Assembly: GCF_027244095.1 (NCBI RefSeq)
Contig: NC_069662.1
Span: 151,174,294-151,238,293 of the forward strand
Length of the DNA: 64,000 nt
Reading direction: 5' to 3'
From: Hemicordylus capensis
Lineage: Eukaryota; Chordata; Lepidosauria; Squamata; Cordylidae
A program made the translations under genes and the position numbers. The notes beneath the pieces are model-generated. The model was not told the DNA's origin and did not search any database. It worked only from the letters and a program-made list of their open reading frames with translations. Within the stretch, counting starts at the first letter, position 1, and the number at the start of each line of letters is the position of its first letter. Below, piece after piece: positions 1 to 11,400 of this stretch.

Positions 1-150
1 AGGTGATGTTTATCCTCACAACAACCCTGTGAGGTAGGTTAGGCTGAGGGAAGATTGACTGCCCCAGAGTCACCCAGGGAGTTTCATGGCTGAACGGGGA
101 TTTGAAATCGCCTCTCCCCGACACTTTAACACACCACACTGGCTCAATGT
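1..150 (-). mobile_element. MIR-type SINE
   Basis: On the minus strand this reads as a tRNA-like head with a B-box-like stretch, then a conserved core ending in the motif ACCTCACAGGGTTGTTGTGAGG. The same sequence recurs at 10741-10985 and 53893-54005, which shows it is dispersed. The copy is cut by the left edge of the window. Non-autonomous retroposon, probably mobilised by an L2-like LINE (family knowledge). Confidence 0.75.
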
Positions 151-399
151 GGTCCAATGGCACTCCCTTATTAATTCAGTGAGACTGAACTTCTGAGTAG
201 ACATTTTGGCTGGATTGAGCTGCTGCAAGCCTGCAACCCACATTCACAAGGGACAACGACGTTCTACGGAACGCACTGCGACTTACTTCTAAGTAGACCT
301 GACTTGTGTGCTATAAAGCGAAACCTCTAAGCACACTTACCAGGGAGTAAGTTATATTGGAGTTACTGCGGCTTACTTCTGAGTAAACCCGTTTGCCGC

Positions 400-760
400 C
401 GTGCACGGGCAGCAGCTAAGCAGGCAGTATCTCCCAGCGGAGCTCTCTGAGCATGGACGGCCGAGTCTGCAACAGACGCTCGTCGCTTCTCCTCCAGCCC
501 GGCAGGCGCTCCCCAGGACGGCGCCTGCAGTGCAGCCGGCAGCCCCTACGCGGCGCTCGAGGGAGGGACCTGCGCGCCGACTCCGTGGAGTCTTGCGCAT
601 GCGTGTCGGCGGAGGGGCCATTGCTTCAAGCTTTTCGTGGTGGTGGCCGCCGGGAAGGTCGCGTGGCTGGACCATGTGGGGCCGCTTTGCCGCTGCGGGG
701 CGGCGGCTGGCGCTGAGGAGCCTCGGCCGGTGAGCAGCCGCTGGTGGGGCCGGGCGGGGA
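400..760 (+). promoter_or_regulatory. PITRM1: CpG-rich promoter region of PITRM1
   Basis: This stretch is visibly GC-rich with many CpG dinucleotides, unlike the AT-richer flanks, and it contains the first coding exon (ATG at 674). No TATA box is evident. This is the usual look of a housekeeping-gene CpG-island promoter. The transcription start cannot be placed from sequence alone. Confidence 0.7.
674..729 (+). CDS. PITRM1: PITRM1 coding exon 1
   Basis: Encodes residues 1-18 and two bases of codon 19, starting [11 protein letters not shown]. Basic and Ala/Leu-rich, consistent with a mitochondrial presequence. The donor is GTGAGC at 730. The exon sits inside the CpG-rich block. Confidence 0.88.
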
Positions 761-3700
761 GGGCAAGGCCTAGGCTCGCTCACTTTAACCACGCCGCGCT
801 TCTCCTCGGCACTCTGCACGTGCTCAGAGACCCCTTGTCATCAGCCCTCCCTCATCCCCCGCCTCCGTATCTTTGAGTCAGGAGCTTGGACGGATCGTCG
901 TTTCGGGCCCCAGAGCTTAGGGCTGGAGTCGGGCCGCCCCCACCCTCCCCCTCCCAACAGTCCCTCATTAGCAAGGGATGCCCCTTATCTCAGCCCCAAA
1001 CTGTCTGCCCCTTATTTATGCTCCCAAACTGTCTTCCTTCTTTTCAGCGAATGAGAAGGTTCTCATCTGAACTGTGGCTCAGATGATCAAGCTAGTTTAT
1101 TTTCACTAACAATGAAATAAAAGTGGTGATCATGAGCAGTCTTCAAAGAAGCCTATCATCATGCAAAGAAATTCTCTCTTTCAATATGGCAGATGTGGGG
1201 TGATCGTTCAGGGCATGCTGCTGACTCACCACCTACTACTACTGCTACTACTTCAAATTCTGTCTCTCCCTCTGTGCTTTTAAAGCAGGCTTCCCCAAAC
1301 TGCGGCCCTCCAGATGTTGCTGAACTACAACTCCCAGCATCCCTAGACATAATTTTTTGTGGCTGGGTATGCTGAAAGTTGTAGTTCAGCAACATCTGGA
1401 GGGCTGCAGTTTGGGGAAGCCTGTTTTAAAGGATCCTGCTGCTGTACACATTTCAACTCCTTTCTCTTCTTTCTCCCTACCAGAGTACTCTCAGGTGGTT
1501 CTGCCTCCCCCCCATATTGGGGACACTGACAAAAACATTAACAGCCATCTAAAGTAAAGTGTGCACTGAGTCAGTGTTGACTCCTGGCCATGTGGTTTTC
1601 TTTTGGTAGAATACAGGAAGGGTTTACCATTGCCTCCTCCCTCATAGTATGAGATGATGCCTTTCAGCATCTTCCTATATTGTTGCTGCCCGATATATGT
1701 ACATATGTACTAATGGGGATTCAAACTGGCAACCTCTGGCTTGCTAGTGAAGTCATTTCCCCACTGCTCCATTAAGTGGCTTAACAGCCGTCTAGGATGA
1801 GTAATAATTTACCATTACCAAGATCATGACAATCATGTAAATGGTAACTAGTAGGAAGTGTTTGAGTGTGAAGCCAACAACGCTTCTCATTCTAGAAAAC
1901 AAAATTTCACACCCCGTGGGGCTAACTGTGGTTATACCAATAAGCAGAGGAGAAGCTGTCTAAGCTGTAACTAGTTTTAAGTGGAAAGTGGTTAAAACAC
2001 ACACAGAACAGCACTGCTATTCAGGCTCCCAATTACCCCCACTTACAAACCGCCCACCCATGTAGGTGTCCCTTATTCAGGCAATGGGATGTTGGCAACG
2101 CTAGGCTGCAGGGTTTTGTGTGGAGGGAACCTCTGGGCATGTGGAAAGTGCCTTTCTCACTTGCTGTATGTGGGCTAGGAAAAGGGGGAGGCGCTCCCAA
2201 ATTATGTTTTGAGCCCTGACACCCTCTCTTTCAATGCACAGCCTGTCCCCAAGCATGCCAACATTGCTTTCTTTCTTTGCAAGGTTGCTTCTAAAGTCTG
2301 GTCGCTTAGAGGGAGAAAGAAAAAGGCGCTGGGTGATTCGATTTATGCAGGCTGTTGTTTTGTGGCTTTCAGCTCTGCTGCAGCATCAAGATAGTCGCCA
2401 CCCAAGGGGAGCTGAAGCCTGGCTTGTGTGTGTCTTCCCTCTGCACATGGTGGCCCCTGATAAACCTAGAGAGAACTTCCTGGTGTGTGTGTGTGTTGGG
2501 GAAGTTTTGTCCTTGGTGGAGTTATTTCTCTCTAGAAGTCTTGGTGGATGGGTTTTATGAAGCACTGGGGATGGAGATCTTGCTCTTTCCCAACCCCATT
2601 GCTTACTACTACTCCAAATATCTCTATACTGCTTTTCAACAAAAGTTCCAAAAAAGGTTCCAACAAAAAGCGGTTTACATAGAGAAATAAAAAATAAACA
2701 AAGATGGCTCCCTGTCCCCAAAGGGCTTACAAACAAAAAAAGAAACATAAGATCAGCAACAGCCACTGGAGGGATGCTGTGCTGGGGATGGATAAGGCCA
2801 ATTGCTCTCCCCCTGCTCAGTAAAGAGCTCAGTAAAGACCATTTTGGAAGGGTGGTATATAAATCAAATACATACATACATACATAATAAAGAGAATCGC
2901 CACTTTTCAAAGTTGCCCCTCTGCTCAGTTAGCAGGGGAGACTATTGTTCAGAGACCCTGAGCCACCTCCTTCCAACTCCAGTGTTGCTCACGCTCTTTA
3001 TGTTTCCATCAGATACTTGTTTGCTTGGTCAGTCATCAGTAGGCACATGATGCACCTACTTCCTCACTCTGGGCTCCTAACTCTGGGTGTTTGCTACATG
3101 GATCCTCCATGTTCAGAGGCAGTATACCACTGAATACCAGATGTGGGGGAGAAGTGGTGTTGAAAGGGCTGTTGCCTTCAAGCCCTGCTTGTGGACTTCC
3201 TGGAAGCATTTGATTGGATGCTGTGGGAAGCAAGATGCTGGACTATAGACAGAACCTTAGATTTATTCCAGCAGGGCTACTCTCATATCCTTTTGCTGTT
3301 GTCTGCATTGAGCTGCATAGTTTATGTAGGTATTGGGTAGATGTGTGTAAATGGCCTTGCTTGGTAGTCATAGGAGCAGACAGCTTTAGCTTCCCAGCTG
3401 TTGTTGAACTACAACACCCATCATTCCCAGTCACAATAAGATGATGGGAGTTGTAGTTCCACAGCAGCTGGAGACCCAAGGTTGCATATCCTTGGATTAA
3501 ATGGTCATTAAGGCTATTCCAGCCCATGATGCTATATGCTGGAAGAAACATGATATCCTCCTTTTTTCTAGGCCTGCACCTAGAAAAAAGCTTCTTCATT
3601 CTAGAAGAGCTGGCTCTTAATGTTTTCCCCATCCCCAGCCCACCCCCAAGATCCTCAAGTATGTGGACCTCAGCCCCATTTATGTGATATATTTTTATAA

Positions 3701-6700
3701 GACTCCAGTAAAAATGACAACAGTTACTTCCAAGAACTTTCTGGCTCACCAGGGAGCAAATTGAATTCAGTGCAGCAAAGATTTTCCACAGGCCACCTGC
3801 ACCTACCTCAGGGGCCCCCAGGGATCCTGGGTTAAGCACCCCTGCTCTTGAAACATTGCTTTGCCATCTTTCTTCCTAACCCATGCCTTCCTAATCTGAA
3901 TTTGAGCAAAGAGGCACCTTTTTAAAAGTGGTGATTCTCTTATATTTAGCGGGGGGGGAGCAACTGGCCCTATCCAACCCCAACACAACACCCCTCCAGC
4001 GATTGTTTCTGGTGTCTGTCTTAGACTGTGAGCCCTTTGGGGACAGGGGGCCATCTTATTGATTTTTCTGTATAAACTGCTTTGAGCACTTCGTTGAAAA
4101 GTGGTATACAAATACCCATAGTAGTAATTTCCAGTTTACCGATAGCACCTGCTTATTCTCATGCATAGCAAGCTGCCTTATACTGAGTCAGACCATTGGT
4201 CCATCTGGCTCAGTATTGTCTACACTGACTGGCAGCAGCTTCTCCAAGGTGGTGTAAAGGCAGGAGTCTCTCCCAGCCCTATCTGGAGATGCTGCCAAGG
4301 AGGGAACCTGGGACCTCAGGTGCCCTTCCACTGAGCTATGGCCCCGTTCCCTAAGAGGAGCAGACCAAAGGAAGTACTTCTTTACACAACATGTAACCTA
4401 TGGCATTTGCTGCTGCAGCCAGATGTGATGGCCACCAACCTGAATGGTTTTAAAAGGGGATTGGACAGATTTAAAAATGAAAAACTTATGCAGACTTTTA
4501 AAAAATAGGGAGTCTTTTAAAAAACCCTTAGGCAGACACAAACATAACATTGCCATTTTCCAAAAACGATTGTCCTTTGTGCTCTGGTGGCACTGCTTGT
4601 CATCGTGTTACTTATTCCATTTTTACCCTGCCTCCCTTCAGAGAGCTCAGGGTGGCCTCTATGGTCTCGCCACCCCTATTTTACCCCAACAGCCACCCTG
4701 TGTGGTAGGTTAAGCTGAGGTTCTGTGACTGGCCCAGGGCAACTCAGTCAGTGGTGTGGCTACTCTGGGATTTGAACTCGGGTCTCCCTGATTACAGTCC
4801 AGCACTCTAACCGCTACACCATGCTAGCTTTTAGACGACTGTCCTTGGATCTCTGGCATGGGGAATGTGCAGCAAGATCAGCGCCTATGTTTGTCCTTAG
4901 AGAAAGTGGCAGAGGGAAACTTGTTTACTGAATGCTTTTATATCCATTATTATTGACTTGAAGCAAACAAATATTGTCTTTTGTCTTTAAGTGTTTATAG
5001 TTCGAGATCCTTCAATCAAAGACTGTGGAGGTGGAAAAGCAGTGCTGCTAATGAAAGGGCACTACAGTACAAGGCTGGAGACCACATCCATGGATTCACA
5101 GTTAACCAGGTCCTGTCTTTTATTGCTGCCATCTGCAACTGTCACCCTCTACTTGGAGTTGTGGGCTGGGGTTCTCAACCAGTGTTCCCTGTAGTAGAGA
5201 TTCCCAGGTATTGTTTACTACAACTCCCATCATTCCCAGCTGCAGTGGCCTTTGGCTGGGGATGGTGGGAGTTGTAGTCAACTGCTGGGAATCCCTGTTA
5301 CAGGGAGCGTTGTTCTCAAACTTGGGTCCCCAGATGATGTTGGACTACAATTCTCGTCAGCTCCAGCCTCGATGACCAAAAGGTGTCACCCACTATCTAG
5401 TTACGGGTTTCTGGGGCTGTTCTCTAAGGTCGGGGTTCTCAAATGTGATGTTGGACTCCCATGAGTTGACTCCCAGATGATGTTGGATTCACATGAGTTG
5501 TTGTCTAACATCAACTTTGTTGTTAACATCAATGTTAACATCAACTTTGAGAATCCCTGCTCTGAAGCATCTGAAGACATTGGACCAGATGGGAGGTCTT
5601 TGTGCTTTTTACGTTCAGGAAGCCCTGAGGTCAGCATGCAGTTAGGTGTGTGCATGGAATGTTTGGCGTGGTTCAGTCCGAATTTGGGTCAAATTCAGAC
5701 TGAACTGTGCCAAAGTGAACTGGTTCGGTCGAACCAATTGACTGGGCCAGTTGGTTTGACGAACCAGCTTGAACTGGTTTGCAGTTGAACCACTTGAACA
5801 AGTCACGAACTGGTTCTGCACATCCCTACATGCAACTGGCATCTTTCAGTAGGTTCTGGGACATGCTTCAGGCTGTGCAGTTAGCTCCTATAGAAGCCTG
5901 TTGGCCTTCACTGTGTGTTGCATGAACTGAGAGTGCACCACAGAGGATGCCCCGCACTGCCCTGTGGCTGAATAATGCAGGGGGAGATTGACAGCATGAA
6001 AGCAGACGCTCAGAGAAGCTTGTCAGCTATTCCTGGTCTTCTCCTTGAAGAACCTCAATGAGCTTCCAGTGAACCCTGAGTCCTCTGGAACAGTTTGGAA
6101 ACAGCTGGCTTAAATGCCCCACCCCAGTGCTGGGATCTAGAGACCCTTCAAAGCTGGAAGAGAGATTAATGCAGCTTCCAAACATCTCCAAAGCCTGGTG
6201 TGAACTGAGGCTGGCTCTCTCCTGGGTCCTCTATGCAAGCCAGAGAACTCAGGGAGGGATAGAGTTGAGGATGACCACTTAACCACCGTGGCCAATAGCC
6301 GGGGGCGATGGGAGTTGTAGTCCAGCGTCTGCAGGAGGACCTAAGTTGTGCAGCCCTGCCTTACATAATCCCTGTCTACCAAGGCCAGCCAAGTGTTGTG
6401 GACCCCTGGGCTGGCCAAGGAGGAGCCAGAAGGGTCTCTTGCGTGGCCTGTGTTCTGATTCCTGGAGTAACATTTACAGCTAATGGAAAAGTACTGAAGT
6501 TGCTGGCAGTTCTGGTTTGAACTGATTGTGTACATTTAACAGCAGCTCTTGCTATGAGCTCTTTTCCTGGGGCGAGTAATTGTTCTTTCCATGTGAGTTG
6601 CTTACCGGATGCATACAGTTCGAGCCACTCTGTGAACACAGGCACACTTTTATTAGGCTGGGGGGGGGGGGGGCGGGATTGTTTATCCCAGGAAGGTCAA

Positions 6701-8428
6701 TTTTAAGAGTTTTCTTTTGGAATGTTTTTCCCCACTTAAAGTTGATGCCTCCCTTGGAGGACTTGTTCAAAAATGTAGTTTAAGAAGTTTGCCAAGAGCT
6801 ATTGCAGTGTGACTTTTGGTGCATGTCTGTGATGTTTAGGTCAAAATTTGGTTTCTTGTGGTTGCGTTTGCAGTGTTTGCTAAAACAGATTCATCCCATT
6901 AGCCAGTCTTATGATTGAACCTTCTGTGTGCAGAGCGTCTGCTCTGGCCCTCCCAGAGGTTTGTAGATCTTTATCTCCAATCACAAAATGCTTAGCGTTG
7001 ATTTTCCTCTTAATTTCCCTTGTTTTGGTGGGCTTAATGCTGCAGGCTCCATAAATACTGTTTTATTGGATGCATCTGTTAGTGAATGGAGCATCTGTTA
7101 GCAAACATTAGCACAAGTTTATTAATAGCCTGGTCACCCCTCAGTGGTAAGGTTGGTCTCCAAGCACCTTGGTAGGAAAGCTTTTCTGAACTAGAAGAAA
7201 ATGGTGGTTCTGTTTCCTTGCCGGCTGTCAGTGTGCCCCACATGACTAACATGGACATAATAAAAACTTAGCATGGACTCGTAACTTTGCTTGACTTATA
7301 GACAAGGCTATTAACAGGAAAGTGTGTATTTTTGTCTCAACACAGGTGACAGCTGTACCTGAGTTATTTCTAAGTACTGTTCAGCTCAGTCATGAAAAGA
7401 CTGGGGCCAAGTATTTGCATGTGGCAAAAGAAGATTCCAATAATCTGTTCAGGTATATTTATTTACTTATTTATTCATCACATTTGTACACCGCCCCAAA
7501 CCTTCAACTCTGGGAGGTGTACAATAACATAAAAGAAGTTAAAACACACAAAAATTAAAAACCTTAAAACAATTTAAAATTGCACTCAAATTAAATAGCT
7601 TGGGTGAAGAATAAGTATTTAGGTACTTTATAAAAGCTGTCAGAGATGGGAAAACTCTTAATCCAGCAGGGAGTGCATTCCTGGGTCTTGGGGAGACAGA
7701 GGTGTGTGTGTGGCCCTGTGTGGCTACCAGACAAGAGCTGGTGGCAACTGCAGACGAACCTCTCCGGATGATCTCAATGGGCGATGGGACTCATGGTGAA
7801 GAAGGCGTTCTCTTAAATGACAGCACTTCTAAGAATATGGCACTCTTAAGGATCTCTTGTTTTCTAAGCTTCTTGGTCTATGGGCCACCATGACCCTTGT
7901 AAACCTCTTGAGGACTTCTATGTGTCCTTTCTCTTCCTGTCTCGGCTGAATGGTGGGATACACATGCGATCAGTTTTGCTTGGTTTCAAGATAGTTTAAC
8001 TTCTGAATAATAGTCTGTGAGTTAGGCCCACACATTTTGGCCATCAGTTCCATCTCAGGATGAATCCTCATAGTGCTTTTTGGCAACATCTGCCTCCCTA
8101 GAGGTGGAGGACAGGTGATAACCACAAAAAGCTTGTGAACATCCCCCAACCTGGAGGGGTGGGGTGTTCAAGGGAGTGCTGGACCGAATTGGTCTGGTTC
8201 GAGTTCAGTTCAGACTTGAACCAAACCGTGCCAACCAGTTTCATGCACATCCCTAACCTCAAGTAATGAGGCATTGTGCCTATGGGGAAAGGGGGATTAG
8301 GTTCCTGGAATGAATGAAAAGGGCAAAAAACGTCCAAAATAGAGTTGCCATGCCCCTCGGAATTTTGGGTTTCACCCAGATTTTAAGCATCTCACCCAGA
8401 TTGCTTAGTCCACCCAGATTGTAGCTTG

Positions 8429-8491
<63 letters not shown>

Positions 8492-11400
8492 TTAAAAAGC
8501 TAAGCTCTAGCCCTTGTAGAAGCAGAGTTATGCAGCAAAACGGGCAGTCACTATTCTGCTCAAAAATTATTTTCAAGCCAAATTACATAATATGCAAATT
8601 AGGCACCCGGATTTGGAAAGCCAGAATATGGCAGCCCTACTCCCAGCCCTATTTGGAGGTGCCAGGGATTGAACCTGGGACCTTCTGCATGTAAGATAGA
8701 TGCTCTACCTCTGAGCTACAGCCCCATCCCCAATCCACAGCATAGAGACATAAGTGTTTTCACCCATCCACAGGAGACATGGGAGAGTCAGGCATTTCCT
8801 TGAGCAAAGATCTGCTGTCAGGGAAGGGATCAACTTGAAGGCTAGATGTAGCTTCAGAAGCAGGTCCACTAGGGGAAAGAAGCATGTGCAAATTAGGCAC
8901 CCATATTTGGAAAGCCAGAATATGGCAACCCGAGTCCAAAACAAGGTGGAAAACGGGTGAAAAAACACCTTGCTCTGTGAGGTCTCCTTGTGTCATTCTT
9001 GAGCCATGCAATGCCCTCAAGCAGCGAAATCCCCCCACCCCCAACCATGAAAAAGCATGGAAAAAATGCCTTTTAAAAAACCAGCAGTGATCCACAAAAT
9101 AGCTCCAGCTTACAAGTTGCTTAGAAATGCCTACAAAATTGTGGCAGGAAGTGACCGCAGGGTCACTTCCGGCCCTCTAGGAACTGGGGATACATGGGCT
9201 TTAACCCTTTAGTATCCGTGGAGAATGAAAGCATATGTCAATTAGACACCCGGAGATAGGCAAAAATGTGGATGGTGAGTCTGCAAATAGTGAGACCCTG
9301 TCTAAATAGTTGTAGTAGTAGTTCTGTATAGGAAACAGCTTTATACTGAGTTGGACCATTGGTCTATCTAGCTCAGTATTAACTCTACTGGCTAGAAGTG
9401 GCTCTCCAAGGTTTCAGACAGGAGTCTTTCTCAGTCCTACCTGAGATGCCGCCAGGGATTGAACCTGGGACCTTTTGCGTGCAGAACAAATGCTCTGTCT
9501 CTGAGCTACAGGCCCATCCCCATTCTGGCCCTGTCAAACTGATCTATCCTCCTTTACCTCTTTCCTCCACTCCCTTTCCTTTCCTTGCCTGTGGGTCACT
9601 TTGGGAGACTATTTTTGATATAGTTCTAGCATCACTTCACTCATTTGTGATATAGATCAGCTTTTAGCCTGTCTATGCATAGGTCGGAGTAAAACATGCT
9701 CCAGGGCTTTAGCAATGACAGCTTAGATGCCCTACGCAAAAGAATGTTGATTAAAACCCGATGAAACATTTGCTGCGCTCTGAGTTTGGCAAGTTTCTGG
9801 GGGTAGGGAGGAAACCACGCTGTTGTGAGCACCTTCCAGGCAGGCAACCGGGGCTTATTTCCTGGTGCAGAGTTACAGGAAGTACTGTCTGGGGCATTGG
9901 TTTGGCCCTGCCTTCCTTAGGGACTGGGCCTGTAACACAAATGCATGTGCTTAGCATGCTGAAAGGCCCAGGTTCAATCCCTGACATCTCCAGGTAGGGT
10001 TGGGAAAGACTCCTGTCTGAAACCTTGGAGAGGTTAGTTGCTGCTAGTTAAAAGTAGACAATACTGGGTTTGATGGACTGGTGGTCCAACTTGATGCAAG
10101 GCAACTTCCTATGTAACCCCATTCAGGGTTGACTCCAGTTGCTGAGGCCTGAGATCTGCAAAGTCTGGTTGTCGCAGCAGCAGATCAGAGGCTCTGGCAA
10201 CACAGGAGAATTCTCTCCAAAATCCTGGGTCTGACCTGTGTTGTCACTACACGGATAGCAAATGATCCCTCTCTGTAGGATGACATTTTATTTCTAAACT
10301 CTAAACTAAGAGCCGTCTCCCCATTCCCCTTGACAGTGTTCAGTTCCGTACCACCCCCCTGGACGATACGGGTGTTCCCCATATTCTTGAGCACACTGTG
10401 CTCTGTGGTTCTCAGAAGTATCCTGTCAGAGACCCCTTCTTCAAAATGCTGAACAGATCACTCTCCACATTCATGAATGCGTTTACAGGTGCGTACAAGA
10501 CAATAAAGAGCCTCCTGGGTTTTTACTGTGTGAACAGCAATATGTGTGATGAAATCCACAGTGTGTGTGTATTAACTGTGGTTGAACTGGGGCAGATGCA
10601 CAGAATTAGCCTTCTGAAACATACTAAGACATCGACTGCTTGCCTTATTGGGCACTGAAATCTTTGGTGTAATGTTGAGGCCTTGGGAAAACTAGGATTT
10701 CCGGTAAACGAAATGCAGCCCTGTTTTGACATCCAGCCCTTTGGGACCCTTGTATTTTATGTATTTTATTTTTACATTTATATCCCGCTTTTCCTCCAAG
10801 GAACCCAGAGTGGTGTATGTGGTTATGTTTATCCTCACAACAACCCTGTGAGGTAGGTTGGGCTGAGAGATACATGACTGGCCCAGAGTTACCCAGTGAG
10901 TTTCATGGCTGAACGGGGATTTGAACTCTGGTCTCCCCGGTCCTAGTCCAACACTCGAACCACTACATCACTCTGGCTCTTGTAGAAAGCCATTCGTTCC
11001 TGCCTTAATGTCCAGTCAGTACACTCTTAGCTGTTCACTAATTAAAGTAAACTGACTCAGAAATGCAGGAGGATACTATTGCGGCAGCTTCTGGAAAGCT
11101 TTATTTAACTGTTTGCTTGGAGTTGGACTGAGATACAAGAGCCCTTTGGCCCAGAGTTGTGAAGACTATGCACCCCCTTTTTTAAATTTGAGGGACTATA
11201 TTTAGTGGTGGGTCACATCCTTTTGTAGGTCCTAGATAAATCCCAGCATATTCTCCAATTAAAGCAGGGGTCCCAAGCTTGAATACCCAGATGTTGCTGG
11301 ACTTCAGCTCCTAGGGACGATGGGAGTTGTAGTCCATCAACATCTGGCGAGCCAAGCTTGAGAATTTGAAGTTAAAGCATCTTGGGTAGTAGACCTGAGA

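Larger units (their letters stand above)
730..4991 (+). other. PITRM1: PITRM1 intron 1 (4.3 kb)
   Basis: Holds a small palindromic MITE (1286-1423), a Sauria-type SINE (1553-1786), L2-type tails, a MITE-like pair (3388-3478), a tRNA SINE (4160-4352), a CR1 3' end and a MIR-type SINE. In 1790-2590 I see no gene and no clear repeat. Confidence 0.75.

Noticed and set aside
373-876. Four open frames of 79-148 codons around exon 1
   Set aside because: GC-rich chance frames on both strands over the CpG-rich promoter. Only the frame beginning MWGRFAAAG joins to PITRM1.
2386-2910. 174-residue minus-strand frame
   Set aside because: Runs through the L2-type tail and flanking unique DNA; no recognisable domain and no splice-site support.
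8280-8576. 98-residue minus-strand frame with a long Lys/Glu/Arg repeat
   Set aside because: Comes only from the (CTTT)n microsatellite.
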